Made by a program: the position numbers and the translations under genes. The notes below the pieces were generated by a model. That model ran no database searches. It was not told where the DNA came from and saw nothing but the letters and a program-made list of their open reading frames with translations. From Rhodospirillales bacterium (GTDB taxonomy: Bacteria > Pseudomonadota > Alphaproteobacteria > Rhodospirillales > Defluviicoccaceae), in contig JAUXFS010000060.1 in NCBI GenBank assembly GCA_030622775.1, positions 1-8,009 of the forward strand: a stretch of 8,009 bases of DNA. Reading direction: 5' to 3'. Numbering within the stretch: the stretch's first letter is position 1; each line of letters opens with the position of its first letter. Positions 1 through 5,944 of this stretch are shown one piece after another.

Positions 1-566
1 AACCCGGTGCTGATCGTCAGGTCGCGGGGGGCGCCAAGGGTCAGCTCCGGATCGACGATCGCCCGTTCGGGATACAGGAACGGCTGGGCAAGGGAAAACT
101 TGCGTTCCGCCGCCCGGTCCCAGACCGTTGCCCAACAGGTGACCTCGCTGCCGGTTCCCGCCGTGGTCGGCACGGCGATGACCGGCGTGCGGCCCAGGTT
201 CCCGCCGCCCGCGCCCGTGCGCAAGTGGCGATCGACCCGGTCGAAGTTCCCTCGCGCCGCGGCCAGCGCCTTGGCGGCATCGATCACCGATCCGCCTCCC
301 AGGGCGACCACCGCCTCCACCGCCGGCCACCGGTCGGCCGACGCCGCGCAAAGGGACGCGAGGTCCGCCACGTCGGGATTGGTATCGATGCCGTCGACCA
401 GGACCACGGGCGCCCCGGCGGTCTCGGCGACGCGGGCCGCCAGGGCCGGGAAGGGATCGGTGGCGTAGGTCACCAGGGCATAGGCGCGTCCGGCCAGGGC
501 GTCGCCGACCGTGTCCAGGGTTCCGTAACCGAAGCTAATCCGCACCGGATTGTGATAGGTCCACAT
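1..566 (-). CDS. Iron-containing alcohol dehydrogenase, N-terminal part (likely phosphonoacetaldehyde reductase type)
   Basis: A frame starting at the ATG complementary to 564-566 stays open to the window edge and gives 188 residues, about half of a usual 370-390-residue family member. It begins MWTYHNPVRISFGYGTLD. It has the dinucleotide-binding GGGSVIDAAK motif at about residues 90-99 and PTTAGTGSEVT at 133-143, both hallmarks of group III Fe-dependent alcohol dehydrogenases. The end, DLTISTG, lies just before where the family has its first metal ligands (Asp and His), so these and the other histidine ligands are outside the window. The family reduces aldehydes or oxidises alcohols with NAD(P)H in the cytoplasm. 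The MW(S/T)(Y/F)HNPV start recalls the phosphonate-associated subgroup, which interconverts phosphonoacetaldehyde and 2-hydroxyethylphosphonate; that subgroup call is from memory and less sure than the family. It lies 21 bases after the phosphodiesterase stop, with only a weak ribosome site, so co-transcription is likely. Confidence 0.88.
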   Translation of the reverse strand, partial: MWTYHNPVRISFGYGTLDTVGDALAGRAYALVTYATDPFPALAARVAETAGAPVVLVDGIDTNPDVADLASLCAASADRWPAVEAVVALGGGSVIDAAKALAAARGNFDRVDRHLRTGAGGGNLGRTPVIAVPTTAGTGSEVTCWATVWDRAAERKFSLAQPFLYPERAIVDPELTLGAPRDLTISTG

Positions 567-587
567 GCAAGTCGGTACTCGTTCGGG

Positions 588-1367
588 TCAAGGGGCGTCG
601 AAGGCCTGATGATGCACCACCACGCCGTCCGGCGACAGCAGCACCACGCCATAGGCCGGGGCCTCGTGGCAATGGGGCACCGGCGCCGGCGTCGACATGT
701 CCAGGGGCACCTGGTGGTTGATCGACGCCACGGCGGTGAACGGCAGGCCGCGCCAGCTTCCCCCGATCGGCCGATGCACATGGCCGACGAACAGGTGGCG
801 CACGTTGCCCCGTCCGGAGATCACCCGGAACAGGTCGTCGGAATTGGCCAGGGCCATGGCGTCGAGGCTGGGGATGCCGATGGCGCAGGGCGGGTGGTGC
901 AGAAAGAGGTAGGCCGGGCGGTCGCCGAGCCCGGCCAGCCTGGCGTCGAGCCAGGCCAGGCGGTCCGGGCAGAGCCGCCCTCCGTAATGCCCGGGGTCCA
1001 AGCTGTCGAGCAGGATCAGGGCGCCGGCGGGGTTGTCCTCGAACGACTGGGCGAAGTCCTGGCCAGCGGCGAAGGCGGTGGGAAAGACCGCGCGGACCGA
1101 TACCCGATCATCATGGTTGCCCACGGTCAGACGCCAGGGCACGACCAGTTCGTCCAGCAGCCGGCGCAGCCGTTCATACGACGCCGCGTCGCCCCGGTCC
1201 GCCAAGTCGCCGCTCAGCACGCAGGCCCCGGCATCGCCGTGATGGGCGTTGATATGGCCAATGCAGGCCGCCAACCGCGCCGCCGGATCGAGGCCGAACA
1301 GGCGTTCGCCTTCGGGCACCATGTGCGGGTCCGTCAAGTGAACCCATTTGGCCCGGTTCTTCATCAT
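588..1367 (-). CDS. Calcineurin-like metallophosphodiesterase (GpdQ / class III cyclic nucleotide phosphodiesterase type)
   Basis: A 259-residue protein with the full binuclear metallophosphoesterase motif set in order: D13-x-H15 (TDPH), G53-D54 (LSGDLADRGD), G83-N84-H85-D86, H157/H158 (FLHHPP), and G195-H196-V197-H198. Spacing closely follows that of GpdQ-type enzymes (about 41, 30, 74 and 38 residues between successive ligands), and the length is normal for this soluble family. These enzymes hydrolyse phosphodiesters, including glycerophosphodiesters and sometimes cyclic nucleotides, using two metal ions; the substrate cannot be read from sequence. There is no signal peptide, so it should be cytoplasmic. 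Two tandem ATGs occur at the start (1365-1367 and 1362-1364). The first is chosen because a GGGAGGG Shine-Dalgarno lies 10 bases upstream, complementary to 1378-1384; the second would also work. With the dehydrogenase directly downstream, a role in freeing organophosphorus compounds (phosphonate esters or glycerophosphodiesters) is plausible but inferred. Confidence 0.9.
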   Translation of the reverse strand: MMKNRAKWVHLTDPHMVPEGERLFGLDPAARLAACIGHINAHHGDAGACVLSGDLADRGDAASYERLRRLLDELVVPWRLTVGNHDDRVSVRAVFPTAFAAGQDFAQSFEDNPAGALILLDSLDPGHYGGRLCPDRLAWLDARLAGLGDRPAYLFLHHPPCAIGIPSLDAMALANSDDLFRVISGRGNVRHLFVGHVHRPIGGSWRGLPFTAVASINHQVPLDMSTPAPVPHCHEAPAYGVVLLSPDGVVVHHQAFDAP

Positions 1368-1414
1368 CCGGACACATCCCTCCCATCGTTTCGTCCGCGG
1401 CCGATCAGCACCAG

Positions 1415-1705
1415 CCAGACATCGTAGGAGAACGCCAAACGCAATTCCTCGCGGCTTGATACCGTGGCCCGGATCCAGCCGCCCGGAATCCGTCCGAATG
1501 CGATGGGCAAGGCCTGGAGCACCAGACCGGGGCCCGCCCCGGGCTCGAGCCCGTCGGCGAACACGATACCGTCGGCGAGCCTCGCTTTCGAATCACTTTA
1601 CCGGGATCGGTCGCCGTCCGCCGGCCTCGGAACCCGACCGGAGGTTGGTATGACACCCGCGTTATGCCGCCGTGAAAAAATCGCGGCGGTCGAGCAGATT
1701 CCACC
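1415..1705. repeat. Dispersed repeat, copy 1 (contains transporter relic)
   Basis: This non-coding stretch aligns without gaps to 5523-5758 over 1415-1650, with 21 mismatches in 236 positions by hand count (about 91% identity). The match then resumes after a 13-base block present only in copy 2 and fades at about 1705, just where the AT-rich hairpin starts. Structured parts are conserved. CCGACC-gga-GGTTGG pairs through G-U here and fully in copy 2, and CCGCCG/CGGCGG flanks an A-rich loop at about 1667-1689. It lies between the divergent phosphodiesterase and yqjD-like genes. There are no transposase, clear terminal inverted repeats or target duplications, so it is best called an undefined intergenic repeat. 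Confidence 0.85.
1485..1590 (-). pseudogene. Relic of a sodium-dependent (NSS/SNF family) transporter, copy 1
   Basis: Read on the minus strand, this part of the repeat gives VFADGLEPGAGPGL followed by VLQALPIAFGRIPGGW. This strongly resembles the conserved internal segment of neurotransmitter:sodium symporter family proteins (typically FANGLEP.GPGL, then TLP.AFG.MPGG). A TAA stop lies immediately upstream in the same frame, at about 1599-1601. Downstream of PGG the reading no longer looks like the transporter. Only about 30-35 residues of a protein normally around 450 long remain, so this is a fragment with no expected function. Family recognition is by eye. Confidence 0.6.
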
Positions 1706-1767
1706 GGAAATTAAGGGGACATTATATTTAATTCCGAAGAATTAAATATAATGTCCCCTTAATTTCC
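1706..1767. repeat. Perfect 29-bp inverted repeat (AT-rich hairpin, CGAA loop)
   Basis: Arm 1706-1734 is exactly complementary to arm 1739-1767, leaving the four-base loop CGAA (1735-1738). The stem contains AAGGGGACATTATATTTAA in the left arm. Apart from that GGGGAC block it is very AT-rich, unlike the GC-rich surroundings. It abuts the end of repeat copy 1, and copy 2 has no such hairpin. From memory, GTCCCC-bearing palindromes of this sort occur next to REP-associated tyrosine (Y1/IS200-like) transposases, so a REP-like or miniature mobile element is a reasonable guess. It has no oligo-T tail in either direction, so it does not look like an ordinary intrinsic terminator. Confidence 0.85.
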
Positions 1768-1907
1768 CTAGATTCCGATGGAAATCCCGCCTTTTTCTCG
1801 CGGTATGACGTCGCCAACACCGATTGGACGGTACCCACCGACACGGTGTCTTTGCGGTTGCCGATAAATATGCGATGTAGTTACCGTGCCGGTTTGGGAT
1901 GGAGCAT
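1768..1907. other. Intergenic spacer upstream of the yqjD-like gene
   Basis: This spacer must contain the promoter of the yqjD-like gene, but no convincing -35/-10 pair is visible. A TTGCGG at 1852-1857 with ATGTAG 17 bases on is the best housekeeping-like match and is poor. I see no GGAAC-type element of the alphaproteobacterial general stress sigma factor. A small hairpin, CACCG-aca-CGGTG, sits at 1836-1848. No coding frame is credible. Confidence 0.4.
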
Positions 1908-1918
1908 GGAGGACGGAG

Positions 1919-2203
1919 ATGGCAGACAAGGACGCGGACACGGCCACCGCCGAGACATTGCGCGAGGAAATCGAGCGGCTACGGGCCGATATGGCGGCGA
2001 TCGCGGGGACGCTCAAGGACATGGGGGCCGAGGGCGGGAGCAAGGTCTACGACCGGGTGCGCGAGCAGGCCTCGCGGGCGAAAGGAGAGGCCGAGCAGGC
2101 GGCGACGGCGGTCGGCAAGCAGATCGAGGAGCGTCCGCTGACGTCGGTGATTACCGCGTTCCTTCTCGGCGCCATCCTCGGCGCCCTGATAAGTCGCCGC
2201 TAG
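1919..2203 (+). CDS. DUF883 / YqjD-ElaB-like membrane-anchored protein
   Basis: A 94-residue protein with the layout of the YqjD/ElaB/YgaM family. Residues about 10-70 are charged, amphipathic and helical (for example ETLREEIERLRADMAAIAGT). Then comes the family-like ERPLTSV at 71-77 and one C-terminal membrane helix (about 74-91) ending in ISRR. In E. coli these proteins are tail-anchored in the inner membrane, bind ribosomes and rise in stationary phase; that role is carried over, not shown here. The ATG at 1919 is preferred over an in-frame GTG at 1886 because GGAGG at 1908-1912 lies six bases before it. The gene after it is YqjE-like, matching the enterobacterial yqjD-yqjE order, which supports the call. 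Confidence 0.85.
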   Translation: MADKDADTATAETLREEIERLRADMAAIAGTLKDMGAEGGSKVYDRVREQASRAKGEAEQAATAVGKQIEERPLTSVITAFLLGAILGALISRR

Positions 2204-2224
2204 CCTTCTGCCGCGCGGCATCCG

Positions 2225-2641
2225 ATGGGACGGTATGTTTTTCGCCTGGAAGTGCTGCTCGTTTTCGGCTTTCTGGCGGCGCTTCTGATCCTGGCGGGTT
2301 GGGGCTTCCTGGTCGCGGCGCTCTACATGGTCCTGGCGGCGGAAACGGGACCGACCGGCGCGGCGTTGATCACCAGCGTGATCTGCCTCGGCGGCGCCGG
2401 CATCGTCGCGACGATCGGATGGCTGGTTCTGCGATCGTCGGCGCGGCGGGACGGGGAGGATCACGGAAAGCCCGATGCCGTCAAATTGGCGCTGGCAGTG
2501 GGCGAGGCGCTGGGAGGCGACCTGCAATCCCTGGCCAAGAACCATCGCTACGCCATGATCGGCGCCGCCCTGGTCGCCGGTTTCGCCGTCGGGGTCAGCC
2601 CCAAGCTTCGGCGCTCCCTGCGCAGCCTTCTCAACACCTGA
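2225..2641 (+). CDS. YqjE-like membrane protein (Phage_holin_3_6 / DUF1469 type)
   Basis: A 138-residue protein with two strong N-terminal membrane segments (about 10-37 and 46-69), separated by the short AAETGPTG turn. A polar charged loop follows (70-105), then a third hydrophobic stretch (109-124, YAMIGAALVAGFAVGV) and a basic tail, SPKLRRSLRSLLNT. This fits the YqjE family of small inner-membrane proteins, named after a phage-holin-like fold although usually chromosomal and of unknown function. It starts 21 bases after the yqjD-like stop, so the two are probably co-transcribed. No good Shine-Dalgarno precedes the ATG, so translation may depend on coupling. The family call comes from topology plus the neighbour, not from a diagnostic motif. 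Confidence 0.72.
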   Translation: MGRYVFRLEVLLVFGFLAALLILAGWGFLVAALYMVLAAETGPTGAALITSVICLGGAGIVATIGWLVLRSSARRDGEDHGKPDAVKLALAVGEALGGDLQSLAKNHRYAMIGAALVAGFAVGVSPKLRRSLRSLLNT

Positions 2642-2653
2642 ACGTCGCGCTTG

Positions 2654-2671
2654 GCGGACCGGTCCGTCCGC
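2654..2671 (+). terminator. Possible hairpin after the yqjD/yqjE-like pair
   Basis: GCGGAC (2654-2659) pairs with GTCCGC (2666-2671) around a six-base loop, starting 12 bases after the yqjE-like stop. There is no T-run after it, so termination by this hairpin alone is uncertain. Confidence 0.25.
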
Positions 2672-2701
2672 ATCGGGGAGTGGGCAGGGCGAACCGGACC
2701 G

Positions 2702-2724
2702 GCGCGGCCGCGTTTCGATCGTGA
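2702..2724. repeat. 23-base repeat, copy a
   Basis: These 23 bases (starting GCGCGGCCG, ending TTTCGATCGTGA) recur at 5499-5521 with a single difference (C at 2711, T at 5508). This copy lies about 60 bases past the yqjE-like stop; the other lies 16 bases past the cyclase stop and directly before repeat copy 2. Confidence 0.75.
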
Positions 2725-2822
2725 TGCGCCGATGACCCGGGATTGCCGTCCCTTGGCGTGCATTCCAAATCACTCAGATGCCCCAAAAGACGGACAGGCT
2801 ATGCGCAGGATATCGGTCGCCC

Positions 2823-2828
2823 TATAAT
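2823..2828 (+). promoter_or_regulatory. Candidate -10 element upstream of the ankyrin gene
   Basis: A perfect TATAAT lies about 40 bases before the ankyrin ATG, in otherwise GC-rich DNA. No -35 box resembling TTGACA is found 16-18 bases upstream, and there is no extended TGn. It is therefore only a candidate and may be chance. Confidence 0.3.
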
Positions 2829-2868
2829 TGGCATCGGTAGTGACACGCTCTCGAATTGGAGACGGATC

Positions 2869-3345
2869 ATGGCAACTGCCGCGCGGAGCACGGTGCTGGC
2901 GGGATTTCTATTGGCGCTTGCCGCGAGTGTTCCGTGTCCCGTGCTGGCGGGGCCGATCCATGATGCGGCCGAGGCCGGCGACGCGGTCGAGGTTGCGCGC
3001 CTGATTGCGGCGGGGACCGACGTCGACGAGAGAGACGGCGCGTTCAACACGGCTCTGCACGTTGCCGCCGATGACGGCCACCTGGAGGTTGTCGAAGAGC
3101 TTATCGCTCACGGGGCTGACGTGAATGCCAGGGACATATCGGACCTGACGGCGCTCCAGTTGGCGATTCTCGGAGACCACGAGGCCGTTGCGAAGCTTCT
3201 TGTCGCCAAGCGCGCCGACGTCAACGCAACCGACAACATGGGCATCACGGTCCTGGACGAGGCGACCCGCAAGGGCAACGAGAGTGTCATCGAGATGCTC
3301 GAACGGGCCGGTGCCAAATGCGGGACCAGCAATTACGCTTGTTAG
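2869..3345 (+). CDS. Exported ankyrin-repeat protein
   Basis: A 158-residue protein with a signal peptide and about four ankyrin repeats. Residues 1-27 have an arginine, then a hydrophobic core (VLAGFLLALAASV), and end in VLA, a standard signal peptidase I site, so the mature protein should be periplasmic. Repeats lie at about 28-56, 58-89 (TALHVAADDGHLEVVEELI, then HGADVNARD), 91-122 and 124-151. The second is closest to consensus; the last has LDEATRKGNESVIEMLERAGA. Two cysteines near the C-terminus (C151 and C158) could form a disulphide. Ankyrin repeats bind protein partners, and no enzymatic domain is present; the partner is unknown. The ATG at 2869 is chosen over an upstream in-frame start at 2743 because it begins the signal peptide and has GGAG at 2858-2861, seven bases upstream. 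Confidence 0.85.
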   Translation: MATAARSTVLAGFLLALAASVPCPVLAGPIHDAAEAGDAVEVARLIAAGTDVDERDGAFNTALHVAADDGHLEVVEELIAHGADVNARDISDLTALQLAILGDHEAVAKLLVAKRADVNATDNMGITVLDEATRKGNESVIEMLERAGAKCGTSNYAC

Positions 3346-3480
3346 GAGCGGCAGTCATGGATCAGGGCTGTTGTCGTCGATTGCCCAGTCATCCTGCGCC
3401 AGGACAGCCCGCCACTGAGGGGTGGTGCAAATCGCCGGCCCGCCGTAACCTCACCCACTCGGTCGGCCATTCTCGGAACA

Positions 3481-3525
3481 CTTCGGCCCCGTTGGCTGCC
3501 CCCGAAAATTGGGGTAGCCCCGAAG
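3481..3525 (+). promoter_or_regulatory. Nested inverted repeat in the cyclase leader
   Basis: Three nested arms pair in order: CTTCGG (3481-3486) with CCGAAG (3520-3525), GGCT (3494-3497) with AGCC (3516-3519), and CCCC (3500-3503) with GGGG (3511-3514), closing on GAAAATT. It ends 25 bases before the GTG. It could be an mRNA leader structure, a weak terminator for the ankyrin gene, or a remnant end of a mobile element; there is no T-run. Confidence 0.4.
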
Positions 3526-3550
3526 GGTCGCTGCGTTGGGATTTGGAGAC

Positions 3551-5482
3551 GTGGCGGAAGAAAAAATCACCCGAAAGCTGACCACGATCCTCGTCGCCGA
3601 CGTCGAGGGCTATACGCGCCTCATGGGCGCGGACGAGGAAGCGACGCTGAACACCCTCAGCGGGTATCGCGAAGTGTTCGATCAATTGATCGTCCGGCAC
3701 GACGGTCGTGTCTTCAACACCGGCGGCGACAGCGTGCTGGCCGAGTTCAACAGCACCGTCGAAGCGGTGCGTTGCGCAATTTCGATCCAGGAGGAGATCT
3801 CCAGCCGCAACGCCCAGCTGACGGACGACCGAAGACTGAATTTCCGCATCGGGATCAACCTTGGCGACGTGATGGTCAAGGACAGCGACCTGTTCGGCGC
3901 CGGCGTCAACCTGGCTGCACGACTGGAAGGGTTGGCCCCGGCCGGTGGCGTCTGCATTTCGGGCAGTGTGTATGAGCAAATCAAGGACAAGCTGTCGCTC
4001 GGATTCGAATACATGGGCGAGCAGACCGTCAAGAACATCACCGAGCCGATCTCCGCCTACCGGCTGCTGCCGGGTCAGACCTCGGCCTCCACGGCCACGA
4101 CGGCTATCTCGAAACGACGGGGCGCCAGGCGCTGGCGGATGGCGGCCATCGCCACGGCCGTGATCGCCGCAATTGGCGCCGGCGGACTATGGGTCTGGTG
4201 GCCGAGGCTGTCCGGTGTGGAGCCCGCCTCGCTCGAGCGCATGGCCTTTCCGTTGCCGGACAAACCCTCCATCGCCGTTTTGCCGTTCTCCAACCTATCC
4301 GACGATCCCAGTCAGGACTATTTCGCCGACGGTATCACCGACGATTTGATCACCGACCTGTCGAAGAACCCCGGCCTGTTCGTGATCGCCCGAAACTCGA
4401 CTTTTACCTACAAGGGTAGAGCGGTGAAGGTGCAACGGATCGCCGAGGAACTGGGAGTGCGCTACGTGCTGGAGGGGAGCGTGCGTCGCGTCGGCGATCA
4501 GGTCCGGATCAATTCCCAGCTCATTGACGCCACCACCGGCGGTCACCTATGGGCCGACCGCTTCGACGGTTCGTTGGCCGATGTGTTCGTGTTGCAGGAC
4601 AAGGTGACGGAGCAGATCGTGACCGCACTTGCGCTGGAGTTGACGCCGGGTGCGCGTGCGCGGCGGGATTCGAAGCAATCGCTCGACCCAAGGGCCTATG
4701 ACGCGTTCCTCAAGGGCTGGGAGCATTATCGCTTGGATACGCCGGAGCACTACGCCAGGGCGCTCCAATACTTCCAACAAGCCGCCGAACTCGATCCGGA
4801 CTATGATCGTGCGTGGGCTGCGATGGCATCCATCCATTGGAAAAGTTACAAGCAGGACTGGGCCGCGGTGCTTGGTCTTGGCGCCTATGCAGCCAGGAGC
4901 AAGGCGCGGGAGCTTCTGGCCAAGGGGTCGGGAAAGCCGTTGCCACTGGCCTATCAGGTTGCGTCACAGATCGCGCTCTGGCGCGGGCGTTTCGACGAGG
5001 CGATCGAGGCCGCCGAGCAGGCTGTGGGATACGATAGCAGTGACGCCGACAGTCAGGTCGCATTGGCCGAGGCCCTGATCTATGGTGGCGAAGCGGAGAA
5101 GGCCTTATCTCTGATAGAGGAGGCGCGCCGGCAAGATCCTTACAACGAATCGCGCTATGCGTTTCTGCAGGGCCTCGCCCGGTTTGTCATGGACCAATTC
5201 GAGGCGGCCGCCACGTCGTTCGAGCGAACTCTCGAACTCAATCCCGAACTATGGAACCCGGAAGGCAGGTTGGGGAGAGCTTACTGCTACCCCTGCGTCG
5301 CGCTCATCTCCGCCTACGGCCATTTGGGTCGCATCGGAGACGCCCAAGTTCTGATCGAAAAAATCAAAAACGAATGGGCCGGGTATAGCCTTTCGACCGG
5401 GCGGTGGAGATGGCCCTTCGAGGCCGGCACGGACATGGATCGGTTCGCCGACGGGCTTATCAAGGCTGGTGTCGAGGAGTGA
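3551..5482 (+). CDS. Class III adenylate/guanylate cyclase with TolB-like and TPR domains
   Basis: A 643-residue membrane-anchored protein. Residues about 5-175 are a class III nucleotide cyclase domain. Metal-binding aspartates are D17 (LVADVEGYTRL) and D60 (GGDSVLAEF), and transition-state residues are N120 and R124 (GVNLAARLE), so it should be active and make cAMP or cGMP. A basic stretch (KRRGARRWR) precedes one membrane helix at about 199-218. Then come a TolB N-terminal/FlgO-like domain (about 238-370; IAVLPFSNLSDDPSQDYFAD) and TPR-like helices (about 380-600). The tail, MDRFADGLIKAGVEE, is typical of this family. Topology implies a cytoplasmic cyclase and a periplasmic sensor. GTG 3551 gives MAEEKITRKL, the usual family start, but GGAG at 3545-3548 lies only two bases away. 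An in-frame TTG at 3536 would add five residues. The ligand and the choice between ATP and GTP are unknown. Confidence 0.88.
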   Translation: MAEEKITRKLTTILVADVEGYTRLMGADEEATLNTLSGYREVFDQLIVRHDGRVFNTGGDSVLAEFNSTVEAVRCAISIQEEISSRNAQLTDDRRLNFRIGINLGDVMVKDSDLFGAGVNLAARLEGLAPAGGVCISGSVYEQIKDKLSLGFEYMGEQTVKNITEPISAYRLLPGQTSASTATTAISKRRGARRWRMAAIATAVIAAIGAGGLWVWWPRLSGVEPASLERMAFPLPDKPSIAVLPFSNLSDDPSQDYFADGITDDLITDLSKNPGLFVIARNSTFTYKGRAVKVQRIAEELGVRYVLEGSVRRVGDQVRINSQLIDATTGGHLWADRFDGSLADVFVLQDKVTEQIVTALALELTPGARARRDSKQSLDPRAYDAFLKGWEHYRLDTPEHYARALQYFQQAAELDPDYDRAWAAMASIHWKSYKQDWAAVLGLGAYAARSKARELLAKGSGKPLPLAYQVASQIALWRGRFDEAIEAAEQAVGYDSSDADSQVALAEALIYGGEAEKALSLIEEARRQDPYNESRYAFLQGLARFVMDQFEAAATSFERTLELNPELWNPEGRLGRAYCYPCVALISAYGHLGRIGDAQVLIEKIKNEWAGYSLSTGRWRWPFEAGTDMDRFADGLIKAGVEE

Positions 5483-5498
5483 CGACATCATCGCCTGC

Positions 5499-5521
5499 GC
5501 GCGGCCGTGTTTCGATCGTGA
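5499..5521. repeat. 23-base repeat, copy b
   Basis: This differs from 2702-2724 at one base. It begins 16 bases after the cyclase stop and ends one base before repeat copy 2, so it could be that repeat's true edge. Copy 1 of the large repeat has no matching 23-mer beside it, only shared short pieces (GTTTCG, GCGGCCGATC) in a different order. Confidence 0.75.
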
Positions 5522-5522
5522 A

Positions 5523-5828
5523 CCAGACATCGTAGGAGGACGCCAAACGCAATTCCTCGCGGCTTGATTCCGTGGCCCGGATTCAGCCGCCCGGCATCCG
5601 TCCGAATGCGATCGGCAGGGGCTGGAACACCAGACCCGGGCCCGCCCCGAGCTCGAGCCCATTGGCGAACACGATACCGTCGGTGAGCCTCGCTTTTGAA
5701 TCACTTTACGGGGATCGGTCGCTCGCCGGCGGCCTCGGAACCCGACCGGAGGTCGGTGGATTCGGCCGATACGACACCCGCGCTTCGCCGCCGTGGAAAA
5801 ATCGCGGCGGTCGGGCGAAATCCGCACC
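5523..5828. repeat. Dispersed repeat, copy 2 (contains transporter relic)
   Basis: Second copy of the 1415-1705 repeat in the same orientation. It carries a 13-base block at about 5758-5770 that is absent from copy 1. It contains a perfect hairpin, CCGACC-gga-GGTCGG (5742-5756), and CCGCCG/CGGCGG around an A-rich loop (about 5788-5810). It fills most of the gap between the cyclase and the next small gene. The long minus-strand frame through it (5249-5827) is arginine/serine-rich shadow coding, not a gene. Confidence 0.85.
5583..5698 (-). pseudogene. Relic of a sodium-dependent (NSS/SNF family) transporter, copy 2
   Basis: The minus-strand reading gives IVFANGLELGAGPGL followed by VFQPLPIAFGRMPGG, even closer to the NSS-family segment than copy 1 (VFANGL and RMPGG against VFADGL and RIPGG). 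An in-frame TGA, complementary to 5583-5585, falls right after PGG; copy 1 has TGG there. The same upstream TAA is present. Both copies are therefore broken, sharing an ancestor that carried the transporter segment. Confidence 0.65.
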
Positions 5829-5944
5829 GGCTTTAGCGAATCGGTAACGCCGCGACCCTATTCTGACGAGGAGGCCGAGGACCCGCGGCGAACGGGCCGG
5901 GTCCAGACACTCCGGGACACCAGACTTTAGGCTGCGGAGGGTCC
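5829..5944. other. Spacer upstream of the small hypothetical gene
   Basis: It holds a 7-bp hairpin, GGACCCG (5879-5885) with CGGGTCC (5898-5904), with no T-run on either side. A GACGAGGAGG stretch at about 5861 is not followed by a usable start codon. No clear promoter is seen. Confidence 0.35.

Noticed and set aside
225..1427. 400-residue plus-strand open frame
   Set aside because: It is antisense to the dehydrogenase and phosphodiesterase, rich in Arg/Gly/His/Gln, and shows no family motif; the minus strand carries full catalytic motifs.
1706..1767. Intrinsic terminator
   Set aside because: The stem is long and perfect but AT-rich with no T-run after it, and both neighbouring genes are transcribed away from it.
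1979..2773. 264-residue minus-strand open frame
   Set aside because: Antisense to the YqjD/YqjE-like genes, which have clear topology and a ribosome site; no recognisable domain.
5249..5827. Conserved minus-strand frame through repeat copy 2, similar to 1405-1704
   Set aside because: The similarity between the two frames follows from the DNA repeat; the peptide is Arg/Ser/Pro-rich and runs antisense into the cyclase gene.
5879..5904. Terminator hairpin GGACCCG/CGGGTCC
   Set aside because: No T-run, and it is nearly 400 bases past the cyclase stop; likely chance in GC-rich DNA.
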